Shown: positions 1 through 8,472 of the stretch, in pieces | Numbering within the stretch: position 1 is the first letter of the stretch | Layout: every line of letters begins with the position of its first letter | Origin: Maribacter sp. PR1 | GTDB taxonomy: Bacteria; Bacteroidota; Bacteroidia; Flavobacteriales; Flavobacteriaceae | DNA: 64,000 bases | Direction of reading: 5' to 3' | NCBI RefSeq assembly: GCF_028464145.1 | Contig: NZ_JAQPCG010000004.1 | Span: 186,001-250,000 of the forward strand | Translations under genes and position numbers: made by a program | The notes under the pieces: generated by a model | Databases searched by the model: none | Told to the model about the DNA's origin: nothing | Seen by the model: only the letters and a program-made list of their open reading frames with translations

Positions 1-163
1 ATTAAATCTCTACTATGACAATTCTGAACTCATCAAAAAAATAGAGGGAGAACCCAATCTAAAGGAGGATCGGTTCAAAACTAAAAAAAGAAAATCCAGT
101 ACCAAAAATGAAATCGGTACCAGAGTCGAGTGGCCTGATGTGGACCTGTATGCTGATGAATGA
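1..163 (+). CDS. C-terminal end of an unknown protein (truncated by window edge)
   Basis: Reading codons from base 2 gives 53 residues with no stop until TGA at 161-163. The peptide is rich in Lys and Glu and ends in a short acidic tail (VEWPDVDLYADE). The start lies outside the window. I recognise no domain. The following 125 bases up to the DJ-1 gene hold no gene, so this is the last gene of a plus-strand unit that converges on the minus-strand block. Confidence 0.5.
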   Translation, partial: LNLYYDNSELIKKIEGEPNLKEDRFKTKKRKSSTKNEIGTRVEWPDVDLYADE

Positions 164-288
164 ATAAAAATCCAATTACGTTAAAAGTACAGACAGCCGC
201 TTAGATGAATTTCGCTTACTGGAATCTAAATCCGGCTTTCATTGACCTAGTCAGGGTCATGACCATAGCCTCCACCTATTGCCTCAAA

Positions 289-1044
289 TCAGTTCCCTTC
301 CAATTCAACAATCATTTCTTTTGCCACTATTGCGGACGAAGGTAAGAACATGGTAGTAACGATTCTTGAATCTAGTACCACATCGTGTTTATCGTTTAAG
401 TCATTTTTAGTCTGAAAAAGGGCGCCATTTTTCCGTAACTGATCTTCAAGCATTACAGGTAATAAGGTCCCTTCTTTAGCCCAACTTTTGGTCACCTCCG
501 TAGAATTTGGAAATCCGGTCACCTTTTTATCCTTGACCATATATTCGCCACTACCAAGTTTTACATTGGCCAAAGCACCAGGGCCATGTCCGCAACCTCC
601 CACTACTCCACCATTTTCATAAATTTGGGCAATGATGGACACCAAACTCTCGTTGTTGGCAACATCAAACAAGGGTCCATAACCTCCTCCAATAAAAACA
701 GCTTTATAATTTTTGAAGTCCATTTCATCAGGTGTCAATGAACTTTCAACTTTGTCCTTAAAATTCTCATATTTAATGGTGTAGCTACTTATTCCCATAG
801 GGTCAATGGAAAAAGGTACGTTTCCACCCGTAGGTGAAACAAAATCAACTTCATATCCATGTGACACAAAAACGTGATATGGGGGTGCTACTTCCCATAG
901 GTTGTTTCCTGCAAAATGCTTTTCAGGGTCTCCCATGTCTTCCATGTTTGATACTATCATCAAAATTTTTCCCTTTTCGCTTTTAGTATCCTTACACGCA
1001 ATAAAAAGTAGCATTATTACTATTGCCTAAAATGTTCTTTTCAT
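289..1044 (-). pseudogene. DJ-1/PfpI family lipoprotein with a nonsense codon in the signal peptide
   Basis: The body is a class I glutamine amidotransferase-like (DJ-1/PfpI) domain: an ILMIVSN first strand, an IGGGYGPLFD loop and the nucleophile elbow GGCGHGPGAL with the conserved Cys followed by HGP. Family members act as glyoxalases, deglycases or chaperones against reactive carbonyls. The natural start is ATG at 1044, giving MKRTF, then an in-frame TAG at 1027-1029, then AIVIMLLFIACKD, which completes a normal lipoprotein signal peptide with lipobox Cys. A start at the internal ATG (1014) gives 241 residues but only a stub of signal peptide, so export would probably fail. The remaining frame is fully open, so the lesion looks recent. 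A paralogue lies at 3264-4382. Confidence 0.75.
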
Positions 1045-1182
1045 CTTTATTTATTTAAGGTTTATACTTGTTTATTGTTTCAATTTGTGCTGTATGCGAA
1101 ATCAATTAGGTTTAATGAAATAATAAGAACTCAGGCAACCATACGTTTGATTCTGATATCATTTTGCCCTTTTGAATTATGT

Positions 1183-2409
1183 TTATTTATTTGTTTCTCT
1201 CAGTCTTCTAATCTCCACCATTAAATCCTTCTCTTGTCCCTGCTTGTACTTTTTGGAGACTTCAACCCCTTGAAGGTAGGTGGCTATAGCTTTTTCCTTC
1301 TGACCGGTTTTCTCATACAATCGTGCCAAATAGGTCAACAATCCAATGTACATAGGATATGCTCCTGAAGCTCTTTTGAGTACGGTAATCGCACCAAGCT
1401 CATTCCCTTTGTCAACCAATTCCGAAACAAGGTCCATATAGTCCTCCGCGGGTCTTCTCACCCGTTTTCCGTACTTGTTTTTCAGTTGTTCCTCTGCGCT
1501 TAGAAAGTCCGTATCATTGAAGTTATCCTTCAAAGCTTCCTCTAATTTTAAGTCCGAAAACAAAAACCTTAAACCATTGTAGTTTAACAGCAACCTGGAA
1601 GCCATGTGGCCTTCATCTCCCGCCTCCTCATGTTTCCACCTAAAGTTTTTTGGTGGGTGCTTTTCTATCACCTCAACATACCTGATTAATTCCTGACGCA
1701 TTCCCCAACCGTCTCCTCCACCAATTCCGAAGTATATCGTTTTTTCCAAATTTTTAGTTGATTTAAAAAAGCTTTTTCCCTTTTCCGTCATCTCTTCTTT
1801 GTTCCACCACAACTCTGGAGCTTCCACAATAAACGCATCAAATAGATTGGGTCTTCCCATGAGTGTGAAGACACTAAACAGACCTCCCAAAGAATGACCC
1901 TCCAAAATCCGATAGGGATGTGTTCTGTAGTTGGTATCCATAAAAGGAATCAATTCCTCACCTAAAAACTCAAGAAATTTAGGGGCACCGCCACTTTGAG
2001 GTATACCAGCGTTTCCAACACCACCATGAACATTCTGCCCAGCTTTGGATGGGGTTAAATCTTTTGTTCTGTCCAAACTCTCTATCCCCACTATGATCAA
2101 AGGCGATATCAAGCCTGATTCCGTTAATAATTCCACAGTACCCACCGTGTGCTTTATATTTTGTAGGCCATCCAATACATATAGAACCGGATACGTTGCA
2201 TCGGTATCCTTGTAACCTAAAGGCAATGAAATAATTATGGGCCTTTCTTCTTGTAGAATATTTGATTTTAGTATATGTTGTTTTCCCAATCCCAATAATT
2301 GCCAATCTTGCGTCATTTCTATCTTTTCGGCTACCTGTGTATATGATGGATGACAGCACAGTATCACGATGACTGCGGATACTAGTTGCTTGATGATATT
2401 AGTTTTCAT
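1183..2409 (-). CDS. alpha/beta-hydrolase of the esterase D type with C-terminal TPRs
   Basis: 408 residues. A signal peptide (about residues 1-25, ending SYTQ) directs export. The esterase D/enterochelin-esterase domain (about 35-290) shows YPVLYVLDG and the nucleophile motif GHSLGGLFS, with a later EGHMAS that probably supplies the catalytic His. Residues 330-400 hold two TPR-like helix pairs (ALGAITVLKRASGAYP, KAIATYLQGVEVSKK). Such proteins hydrolyse small esters or siderophore esters in the periplasm; the substrate here is not evident. The start codon overlaps the stop of the upstream DUF4386 gene by ATGA, so the two are translationally coupled. Confidence 0.85.
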   Translation of the reverse strand: MKTNIIKQLVSAVIVILCCHPSYTQVAEKIEMTQDWQLLGLGKQHILKSNILQEERPIIISLPLGYKDTDATYPVLYVLDGLQNIKHTVGTVELLTESGLISPLIIVGIESLDRTKDLTPSKAGQNVHGGVGNAGIPQSGGAPKFLEFLGEELIPFMDTNYRTHPYRILEGHSLGGLFSVFTLMGRPNLFDAFIVEAPELWWNKEEMTEKGKSFFKSTKNLEKTIYFGIGGGDGWGMRQELIRYVEVIEKHPPKNFRWKHEEAGDEGHMASRLLLNYNGLRFLFSDLKLEEALKDNFNDTDFLSAEEQLKNKYGKRVRRPAEDYMDLVSELVDKGNELGAITVLKRASGAYPMYIGLLTYLARLYEKTGQKEKAIATYLQGVEVSKKYKQGQEKDLMVEIRRLRETNK

Positions 2410-3113
2410 AATGTTTTTTCTTTTAAATTTTTATAAGATTCTGTAGTGCCTTTTAAAAGTATATAAAAGGTTAACCCAACTTCTCCGAGTGCAGCAGCTA
2501 CACCTACAAACAATGCAGTATAACCTTCGTAGCCCGGAGCATTAAAATTCCCGAAAGTTTCTATGAGATAGCCTGCGGCGGATCCCAACAACAATCCTCC
2601 AAACACTTTTGGAAAAACATTGGACCTGTAAATAAGTATGGCCAGTAAAAGGCAATGCACCCCAAAAAAGGCTCCTGCAATGAGATAGCCATACTGATGG
2701 GCTTCCATAAAATAGGCACTTATTTGCTGTATTTGGGTTGTCTCGAATGAACCAGGCAAGGTTTCAGTATTGAGTACTTTTAGCGCCATATAGTGATTCA
2801 ATAAATTAAGACTTCCAATGGCCGGATGGGCTACAATCCTAAATGCAGAGGATACCATGGCCAAAGTCGCATTGAAGGGTTTGAAGATTTTGTACAATAG
2901 TATGGCAATCACCACATCTAAAAGAAATGCCAACAAGTCGGTCGTCATCCCTAATTGAAACAGTCCTTTATTTTGAAGAATATTGCTTGCAGTTTCCACA
3001 GGGTTTTCTGGGATAACAAGGATACCCCGAACATACCCTTGGCCAAACCCCGCAAAGATGATGACCAATAGGTACAATAACCCGGTAAGCCGAATCATTT
3101 TTATACTTGCCAT
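2406..3113 (-). CDS. DUF4386 family integral membrane protein
   Basis: 235 residues from the chosen ATG at 3113 (MASIKMIRLTGLLYLL). The frame is open further up to 3197, but the extra 28 residues are basic and unlike the family start. Six or so hydrophobic segments are visible (LTGLLYLLVIIFAGF, LLAFLLDVVIAILLY, AGAFFGVHCLLLAILIY, FGGLLLGSAAGYLIE, ALFVGVAAALGEVGLTFYILL). This pattern matches DUF4386, a family of unknown function common in Bacteroidota. It ends in the ATGA overlap with the esterase gene, so they form an operon. Confidence 0.8.
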   Translation of the reverse strand: MASIKMIRLTGLLYLLVIIFAGFGQGYVRGILVIPENPVETASNILQNKGLFQLGMTTDLLAFLLDVVIAILLYKIFKPFNATLAMVSSAFRIVAHPAIGSLNLLNHYMALKVLNTETLPGSFETTQIQQISAYFMEAHQYGYLIAGAFFGVHCLLLAILIYRSNVFPKVFGGLLLGSAAGYLIETFGNFNAPGYEGYTALFVGVAAALGEVGLTFYILLKGTTESYKNLKEKTL

Positions 3114-3263
3114 TGTTTTTAACCTTTTTATTTTTTTAGTTTTTATATTTGAAGGAAGTTGAGCTAAAGCATTATTCTTAAAGTAGCTTTTTCCCAAAAA
3201 ATTGATATCCGGTTACTTTACAGGTATTCAAATTAGGGTGAGTAAGCTGCCGAACAATCTATC

Positions 3264-4382
3264 TCAGTTCAACGCTACAAGTAATTGTTCCGCTTCCTTC
3301 TTTAATAAATTTTTCGAAATCAATTCGTTTGCTATTTGCTTTGCCCTTTCCCTATTATCTAATGTCATATGAGTTTTGGCCAATAGGAGTTGTAGGTTTT
3401 CATTAAAAAAATAGGGTGCAGTCAGTTCCACCAATTCCACACCTTTTATTAAACCTTCTTCGTTTTCTGCGGATGATAAAATTTTATAATATCCATAGAC
3501 AGCAATCAATGGAACATCATAGTTGGTTTCGTTTTTAGACAGTTCCATTTCCGCCCATTTTAAGGTTTTTGTCTTGTTCAAAAGGTCTTGAATCAGATAG
3601 GCACTTCTTTCGTCTTTATACAGTTCTCTCTCAACAGGTACAAGCCCCAAAGATGCAACGACCGCTTCAGCTGATTTTATTGTTGAAAAGGGGTTTTGAC
3701 CGGTAACAAACTTTCCAGATACCACCACTTTGGACAACATAAAATCGGTTTGCTGAAAAATTGCTCCTCTTGAGGTTAACTGGTCTTCTAAACTAAATGG
3801 AAACTCTTTTACCCATTTTTTACCAAAAAGCTCTTCTTCCACATTTGTAAAACCGGTTAATGCGATATCTTTGATTATGTAGTCATCATCATTCTTGACA
3901 TTCGCAAATACTGCTGGTCCATGACACACTGAAGCGATTACGGTGTTTTCTCGGTTATAAAGATTCAATATGATATCTTGAAGTGAAGGATCAAAAGGTA
4001 AATCAAACATAGCACCCTTACCCCCAACAATATAAATAGCATCGTAGTCTTCGGCGCTAACGCTAGTCGTAGGCTTGGTGTTGTTTAATAAGTTCAAAGC
4101 TTCTTGATCTTCTAAAAGCTTCTGATTGTAAAGCTTGTCTTTATTGTATTGGTCAGGTTCGACTTTTCCGCCCTTAGGACTAGCTACATCGACTTTTAAA
4201 TTGTTGGCTTTAAATACCAGGTAAGCTTGTGAGAACTCATCAAACTCATAACCAGGTCTCACTGCTCCCATATCTTTTCCGTAGCTACTAACCACCATTA
4301 AAACTTTTTTTCGGACATCGTTGGTTTGGGAGAGAAGCATGATTGGTACTAACAAGAGGATACTTAAAATTGATTTTTTCAT
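3264..4382 (-). CDS. DJ-1/PfpI family protein with C-terminal helical extension
   Basis: 372 residues with a Sec signal peptide (ILLLVPIMLLSQ). The DJ-1/PfpI domain (about 25-240) has KVLMVVSSYG, IYIVGGKGAMFD and the nucleophile elbow SVCHGPAVFANVK, so the active-site Cys is present. Residues 255-372 are helical (YKDERSAYLIQDLL, ENLQLLLAKTHMTLDNRERAKQIANELISK) and resemble TPR repeats. It is the intact paralogue of the broken gene at 289-1044 and probably acts on reactive carbonyl damage in the periplasm. The start codon abuts a 9-bp tandem repeat, which may affect expression. Confidence 0.85.
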   Translation of the reverse strand: MKKSILSILLLVPIMLLSQTNDVRKKVLMVVSSYGKDMGAVRPGYEFDEFSQAYLVFKANNLKVDVASPKGGKVEPDQYNKDKLYNQKLLEDQEALNLLNNTKPTTSVSAEDYDAIYIVGGKGAMFDLPFDPSLQDIILNLYNRENTVIASVCHGPAVFANVKNDDDYIIKDIALTGFTNVEEELFGKKWVKEFPFSLEDQLTSRGAIFQQTDFMLSKVVVSGKFVTGQNPFSTIKSAEAVVASLGLVPVERELYKDERSAYLIQDLLNKTKTLKWAEMELSKNETNYDVPLIAVYGYYKILSSAENEEGLIKGVELVELTAPYFFNENLQLLLAKTHMTLDNRERAKQIANELISKNLLKKEAEQLLVALN

Positions 4383-4433
4383 TTTTTGATTATTTTGATT
4401 GTTTTGATTGTTTTGATTGTTTGATTGTTTTGA
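4383..4433 (-). repeat. 9-bp tandem repeat in the 5' leader of the DJ-1 gene
   Basis: On the plus strand the unit TTTTGATTG is repeated three times exactly, flanked by TTTTTGATTA, TTTGATTG and TTTTGAA variants. On the coding strand it is a run of CAATCAAAA units ending directly at the ATG of the 3264-4382 gene. A length change here would alter the leader without shifting the frame. Confidence 0.85.
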
Positions 4434-4493
4434 ATTTCACTAATAACACGAAAGAAATACAATAGTGTTACATCAATAGTTTTATAATCAATG

Positions 4494-5024
4494 TCAAATT
4501 GTTTTCTGAAATTTATGAAGCTTGGTAGCAAGCTCCTTTTTCAAGCTTTCATTGCTGATTTCCCCTTTGGTAAAATTATCATAGAAGGAGGGCAATGAAA
4601 AGGTATCCGTGATACTGGCTCCCATAAAGGGAAAGTAAGTACTTGCCGCATGTAATACTGTTGCTCCTCCCCTTCCCCCCGGCGAGGTTGCCATTAACAG
4701 CATCGGTTTCTCCCTCCAAACCTTCCCGTTCACACGAGACAACCAGTCCAAGGTATTTTTGAATACCGATGCATAAGATCCATTGTGTTCTGCCAGGGAT
4801 AACATAAAACCATCGGCCATATTCAATAGCTCGTCCAATCTTTTTATTGCCGTCGGTATACCATTTTCGGCTTCAAAATCAACACCATATATGGGTAGGA
4901 CATAATTGTTCAAATCAATTGAAATGATTTCAGTATTTTCCATCATATCAGCGGTATAGAATAGTAAACACCTATTAATGGATTTTTGACTATTGCTTCC
5001 TGTTATTGTGATTATCTTTTTCAT
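4494..5024 (-). CDS. NADPH-dependent FMN reductase family protein
   Basis: 176 residues of flavodoxin-like fold. The N-terminus IITITGSNSQKSIN forms the FMN phosphate-binding loop, and LMATSPGGRGGATVLHAA is the typical second flavin loop (SPG-GRGG). Members reduce FMN, quinones or azo compounds with NAD(P)H in the cytoplasm. The gene starts 2 bases after the stop of the upstream DoxX gene and probably shares its transcript. A role in quinone or electrophile detoxification fits the DJ-1 and DoxX neighbours, but this is inferred. Confidence 0.85.
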   Translation of the reverse strand: MKKIITITGSNSQKSINRCLLFYTADMMENTEIISIDLNNYVLPIYGVDFEAENGIPTAIKRLDELLNMADGFMLSLAEHNGSYASVFKNTLDWLSRVNGKVWREKPMLLMATSPGGRGGATVLHAASTYFPFMGASITDTFSLPSFYDNFTKGEISNESLKKELATKLHKFQKTI

Positions 5025-5026
5025 GA

Positions 5027-5482
5027 TTATTGGTTTTTAGCGATTATAGTATCTATTGACCATTTTCCACTGCCATTGACCAGTATGGTCATGGCCAGAC
5101 CGATTACCAGAAGGGAATATTCATACCCCTCACCTGCTTGGTTCCCGAACCAGTTCATAAAAAAACCATGTTCTAACTGCGTCGTGTAAATGATACCTAT
5201 AAACATTCCAGCAAGTGATAGAGCCCAAAACCTACTGAGGAAACCTAGAATAAGTGAAATGGACCCAAAAAATTCGATTATGATAATCGAAAAGGCCACA
5301 AAACTTGGTAATCCCATTTGTGTGGTGAAAAAATCCATGGTTGCGGAATACCCATTACCTCCAAAAAGTCCCAAGAGTTTTTGGGCTCCATGTGGAAATA
5401 TGACCAAGCCAAGCGCTAATCGTGCAATGCTAAACCCAATATTCGGATTCGTTGTTAAAAGTGTTTTTACTAAATGTTTCAT
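5027..5482 (-). CDS. DoxX family membrane protein
   Basis: 151 residues with four predicted membrane segments. The DoxX signature is clear: ARLALGLVIFPHGAQKLLGLFGG near the N-terminus, then FFTTQMGLPSFVAFSIIIIEFFGSISLILGF, then LAGMFIGIIYTTQLEHGFFMNWFGNQAGEGYEYSLL (each read as part of the whole). DoxX-like proteins sit in the inner membrane and are linked to quinone or thiol redox homeostasis. It lies between the FMN reductase (2-base gap) and the outer-membrane protein gene (21-base gap), all on the same strand. Confidence 0.88.
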   Translation of the reverse strand: MKHLVKTLLTTNPNIGFSIARLALGLVIFPHGAQKLLGLFGGNGYSATMDFFTTQMGLPSFVAFSIIIIEFFGSISLILGFLSRFWALSLAGMFIGIIYTTQLEHGFFMNWFGNQAGEGYEYSLLVIGLAMTILVNGSGKWSIDTIIAKNQ

Positions 5483-5503
5483 ACTGTTTTGGATTTAAAT
5501 TGT

Positions 5504-6148
5504 TTATAAAGTTTTTCGATAGTATATACCGAAGGATGATTTTTTAATTGGTTCTGGCCCATACTGGTCAAAGTCCACACCCACACCAAATTGGTGCCCA
5601 TTGAATGACACTCCTGCACGTAATTGCTGAAAACTCCTGGAGTGTGTTTTAAACTTGTCCCAAACCGTTAAAAACTGCCCGTTTAACCATAGGTAAACCT
5701 TATCGTTTATAGGTACACTGAATTGGATTTGTGAAAACGCTTCCGCATAGCCAGCATTCTTTTGCTCGGAACGGGCAACCGTAGGAATAAGAACGAATAA
5801 TATGCGTGAGTTCTTTAGTGTGAGCTTTGCCGATAGGCGTTCTGAATAACCGGCAAAACTGTTGTAGTATAAAGATGGACCAACGGCAATGTTTTTGTTG
5901 ATGTTCCAAAATAAACTAGGTTGAACGCCCACTTCATCTAATCCTTCATTTTCTTCTTTATTGAATTTTTGAAAGAAAGCAAGCGTTGCAATACTTAGCG
6001 TATTCTTTTCATTAATCGGATAACTGGAATACAGGGTGAAATCCGTTTTATCAAAACCTGAAAACAGTTCTACTTGGGTGAATTGCGCATTTAAGTGCTG
6101 TGCAAATCCAAGAATTATCAGTAAAAAGGTGATTGCTATTTTTTTCAT
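5504..6148 (-). CDS. putative outer-membrane beta-barrel protein
   Basis: 214 residues. It has a Sec signal peptide (ITFLLIILGFAQHLNAQ) and alternating amphipathic strands separated by turns (TQVELFSGFDKTDFTLYSSY, QPSLFWNINKNIAVGPSLYY, KVYLWLNGQFLTVWDKF, AGVSFNGHQFGVGVDF), ending GIYYRKTL. This is the look of a small 8-12-strand outer-membrane barrel. I do not recognise a specific family. It lies upstream of DoxX on the same strand. Confidence 0.65.
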   Translation of the reverse strand: MKKIAITFLLIILGFAQHLNAQFTQVELFSGFDKTDFTLYSSYPINEKNTLSIATLAFFQKFNKEENEGLDEVGVQPSLFWNINKNIAVGPSLYYNSFAGYSERLSAKLTLKNSRILFVLIPTVARSEQKNAGYAEAFSQIQFSVPINDKVYLWLNGQFLTVWDKFKTHSRSFQQLRAGVSFNGHQFGVGVDFDQYGPEPIKKSSFGIYYRKTL

Positions 6149-6201
6149 GCTTCAAAATTCCGACAGGAACACATGAAAAAAAATGAACTAGTTTAAGACT
6201 T

Positions 6202-6795
6202 TTACATTCTGTTGACCTTGGAGATAATCTTACTCATAAATTCAGGAGTAATGCCAATATAGCCTGCTAAGTCCTTCTGGGTAATTCGATTGACGGTTTT
6301 AGGGTATTTCCTTTTGAACTCGATATATCTTTCCTCTGCGGTAAGTGATATACCATGGTTGGATCGCCTTATATAACTTATGAGTGATTTCTGGTACAAT
6401 ATGCGGTAGAACCGCTCGAATTTTGGTATCTCTTGAAAAAGCAGGTCATAATTCGCTCTGGAGATACCTAACAATTCCGAATCTTCCTTAGCCTTGATGA
6501 AATAACGGGATGGTTCCTTGGTCATAAAACTGGCCATGTCCCCTGTCCAATAATCCTCAACGGCAAACATGGAGATGTGGGGCGCCCCATCTTCATCCAA
6601 AGTATAGACCTTTAAACAACCTTTGGTTATAAAGTATTCGTATTGCGCAATATCGCCGGCCTGCATCAAAAAAGTCTTTCTTTTTACTTTGACTTCTGTC
6701 AGTAGGGAAATATACTTCTGTTTTTCAAGCTCGGTCAAATCAATAAACCTACCGACATTGTCAAGAATTAGTTGATATGAGGTCTCAAAGTTCAA
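6202..6795 (-). CDS. Crp/Fnr family transcriptional regulator
   Basis: 197 residues. Residues 20-120 form the cyclic-nucleotide-binding-like beta-roll (RKTFLMQAGDIAQYEYFITKGC, LKVYTLDEDGAPHISMFAVEDYWTGD). The C-terminal wing helix, TQKDLAGYIGITPEFMSKI, binds DNA. No Fnr-type Cys cluster is visible. Such short Bacteroidota regulators often control adjacent stress or redox genes, and the DoxX/reductase block directly downstream is the obvious candidate target. It probably starts the minus-strand cluster, 53 bases before the outer-membrane gene. Confidence 0.88.
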   Translation of the reverse strand: MNFETSYQLILDNVGRFIDLTELEKQKYISLLTEVKVKRKTFLMQAGDIAQYEYFITKGCLKVYTLDEDGAPHISMFAVEDYWTGDMASFMTKEPSRYFIKAKEDSELLGISRANYDLLFQEIPKFERFYRILYQKSLISYIRRSNHGISLTAEERYIEFKRKYPKTVNRITQKDLAGYIGITPEFMSKIISKVNRM

Positions 6796-7213
6796 AACAA
6801 ATTACAATTTCTTCTAAATTAAGTATTTAAAACTTTCGTTTGAAAACACGATTCAATAATTCCAAAATAAATGATGCCATCTATTCCCGCCGAAAATGAA
6901 CTTCTACTATCCCTCTTTATTTTATCATGTAATACCTATTTTAAATCCTTATTACTATCTTGTCAGTATGGTTAGTCAGAATGGCAAAGGAACCGATTGC
7001 CCGAAATAATCATGGAAATCCATGTTAATGGTTTTTTGGTGAGAAACGCCTAATGATTGGCTTAAAGAATAGTACCATATAATTGGAAGAAGCATCTACG
7101 AGTAAAAAATCAATAGATTCTTTTTTTTATGAACCTATACTAGCCATAGTAATTTTTAGCGAAGGGCATGTCTACCAAAAATTAAATAATGAAGTTATTA
7201 GTGCTGACACAAA
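6796..7213. other. intergenic region between divergent regulators
   Basis: About 420 bases without a convincing gene on either strand, separating the Crp/Fnr gene (minus) and an AraC gene (plus). It should hold both promoters. I find no clear TAnnTTTG box with a spaced TTTG element and no strong inverted repeat. Confidence 0.5.
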
Positions 7214-8203
7214 ATGAATTACTTCTCTGTTCGTCTTTATGAAAAAATTCTTAATTGTGCTATTGCCGAAGGTTTAACCAGCAAGGATTTAAAAGATTTG
7301 ACCATTTCACCGGAAGATGCCGAAAGTTTAAAATTTGTTTCAGCCGATGAACATCTAAGAGCCCATGAATTACTAAATCAAAAACTTAAACCTGGGTTTG
7401 CCATTAGAGTAGGTCAGCAGATGAAAATAGATGATTATGGTGTTCTAGGGTTATCATGGAGAACCTGTTCTAGAGTTAGGGAAATTTTTGATCGAAGCGA
7501 GCGCTACTTTAAGTTGCTTTCCAATACCTATAATTGGGAAGTCCAGGAGGGAGCGTCTATTTCCCAAATAATTCTCAACAGGGAAGCCCATAAAAGAGGT
7601 ATGCAACTATCTTCTGAAGCTAGTTTGTCCGCTACCGTAGTCGTGATTCAGGCAATGTCCGAAAAAAAATTAGGGCCTGTAGAAGTATGCTTTAAACATA
7701 ATCCTCCCAAAGACTTAACCAGCTTTACCGAAGCTTTCAAATGTAAGATAAACTTCAATCAACCCCAATATTCGATAAGTTATAGAACCATTGACCTTAA
7801 TTTAAGGACAGCCAAGGCAGATGCAAGCATCAATGAATATTTATTAAAACAGGTTGATGAGGAGACCAAGGGCATCAAGATCCAGAGTAATAAATTTGTA
7901 CAAGATGTTGAATTATTAATTCAAGATGCACTTCCTACTGGAATTCCCAGTATTCATTATATTGCCGACCTTACGGCTATGAGTAACCGTACACTGACAA
8001 GAAGACTGTCTGAAGCTGGTGTCACCTACAGGGACTTAATTAAAAAAACGCAGGAAACCATCGCAATGGATATGCTGAGCAATACGAATCAAAGCATAGG
8101 CGAAATCGCCTTCTTAACAGGTTTTTCCGAGCAAAGTGCGTTCAATCGTGCATTTAAAAAATGGACGGGCCTAACACCATCAGAATTTAGAAAACCCAAT
8201 TAA
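7214..8203 (+). CDS. AraC family regulator with OruR-type N-terminal domain
   Basis: 329 residues. The first 200 residues match the AraC arabinose-binding-like domain of the OruR/ArgR-type branch (EHLRAHELLNQ, YGVLGLSWRTCSRVREIFDRSERYFKLL). The C-terminal domain has two helix-turn-helix motifs: IHYIADLTAMSNRTLTRRLSEAG and SIGEIAFLTGFSEQSAFNRAFKKWTGLTPSEFR. This branch senses small molecules through its N-terminal half. The downstream operon begins about 110 bases later behind phased TGTC repeats, so it is the likely target. Confidence 0.9.
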   Translation: MNYFSVRLYEKILNCAIAEGLTSKDLKDLTISPEDAESLKFVSADEHLRAHELLNQKLKPGFAIRVGQQMKIDDYGVLGLSWRTCSRVREIFDRSERYFKLLSNTYNWEVQEGASISQIILNREAHKRGMQLSSEASLSATVVVIQAMSEKKLGPVEVCFKHNPPKDLTSFTEAFKCKINFNQPQYSISYRTIDLNLRTAKADASINEYLLKQVDEETKGIKIQSNKFVQDVELLIQDALPTGIPSIHYIADLTAMSNRTLTRRLSEAGVTYRDLIKKTQETIAMDMLSNTNQSIGEIAFLTGFSEQSAFNRAFKKWTGLTPSEFRKPN

Positions 8204-8224
8204 AACTTACCATTTGGCGTAAAA

Positions 8225-8252
8225 TGTCAAATCATTGTCTTTAAGTGTCAAA
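8225..8252 (+). promoter_or_regulatory. helically phased TGTC direct repeats, candidate AraC binding site
   Basis: TGTC occurs at 8225, 8236 and 8246, about one helical turn apart. The outer two are TGTCAAA elements exactly 21 bases apart. AraC-type proteins bind tandem direct repeats of about this spacing. The site lies between an AraC regulator gene and the operon starting at 8311. Confidence 0.45.
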
Positions 8253-8310
8253 AATCCCTTTTGAACACTTCTCACCTTTGTATCATCAAATTAGTTAAAT
8301 CAAATTAACG

Positions 8311-8472
8311 ATGGTCACCTTAGTAAAACTTTTAGTAATAATGATAACATCCATTACAGTTCATTCAATGGATGCTTATGAGAAAGGCAAAAATATAAAA
8401 CTCACCGCTTCCGAGTATCTAGAATTATTAACCTGGATACCATCCAATAAAACTTTAACCCATGGAATTTAA
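8311..8472 (+). CDS. small ORF (53 residues) overlapping the DUF1772 gene
   Basis: The frame opens with ATG and a hydrophobic stretch (MVTLVKLLVIMITSITV), then a polar region ending TWIPSNKTLTHGI. It overlaps the next gene by 11 bases in another frame, an arrangement typical of translational coupling. I do not recognise the protein. It could be a small secreted or membrane peptide, a leader that couples translation, or a remnant of a larger gene. Confidence 0.35.
   Translation: MVTLVKLLVIMITSITVHSMDAYEKGKNIKLTASEYLELLTWIPSNKTLTHGI

Noticed and set aside
243-259. Short inverted repeat TGACC/GGTCA near the left edge
   Set aside because: Arms are only 5 bases and no T-run follows; it is likely chance.
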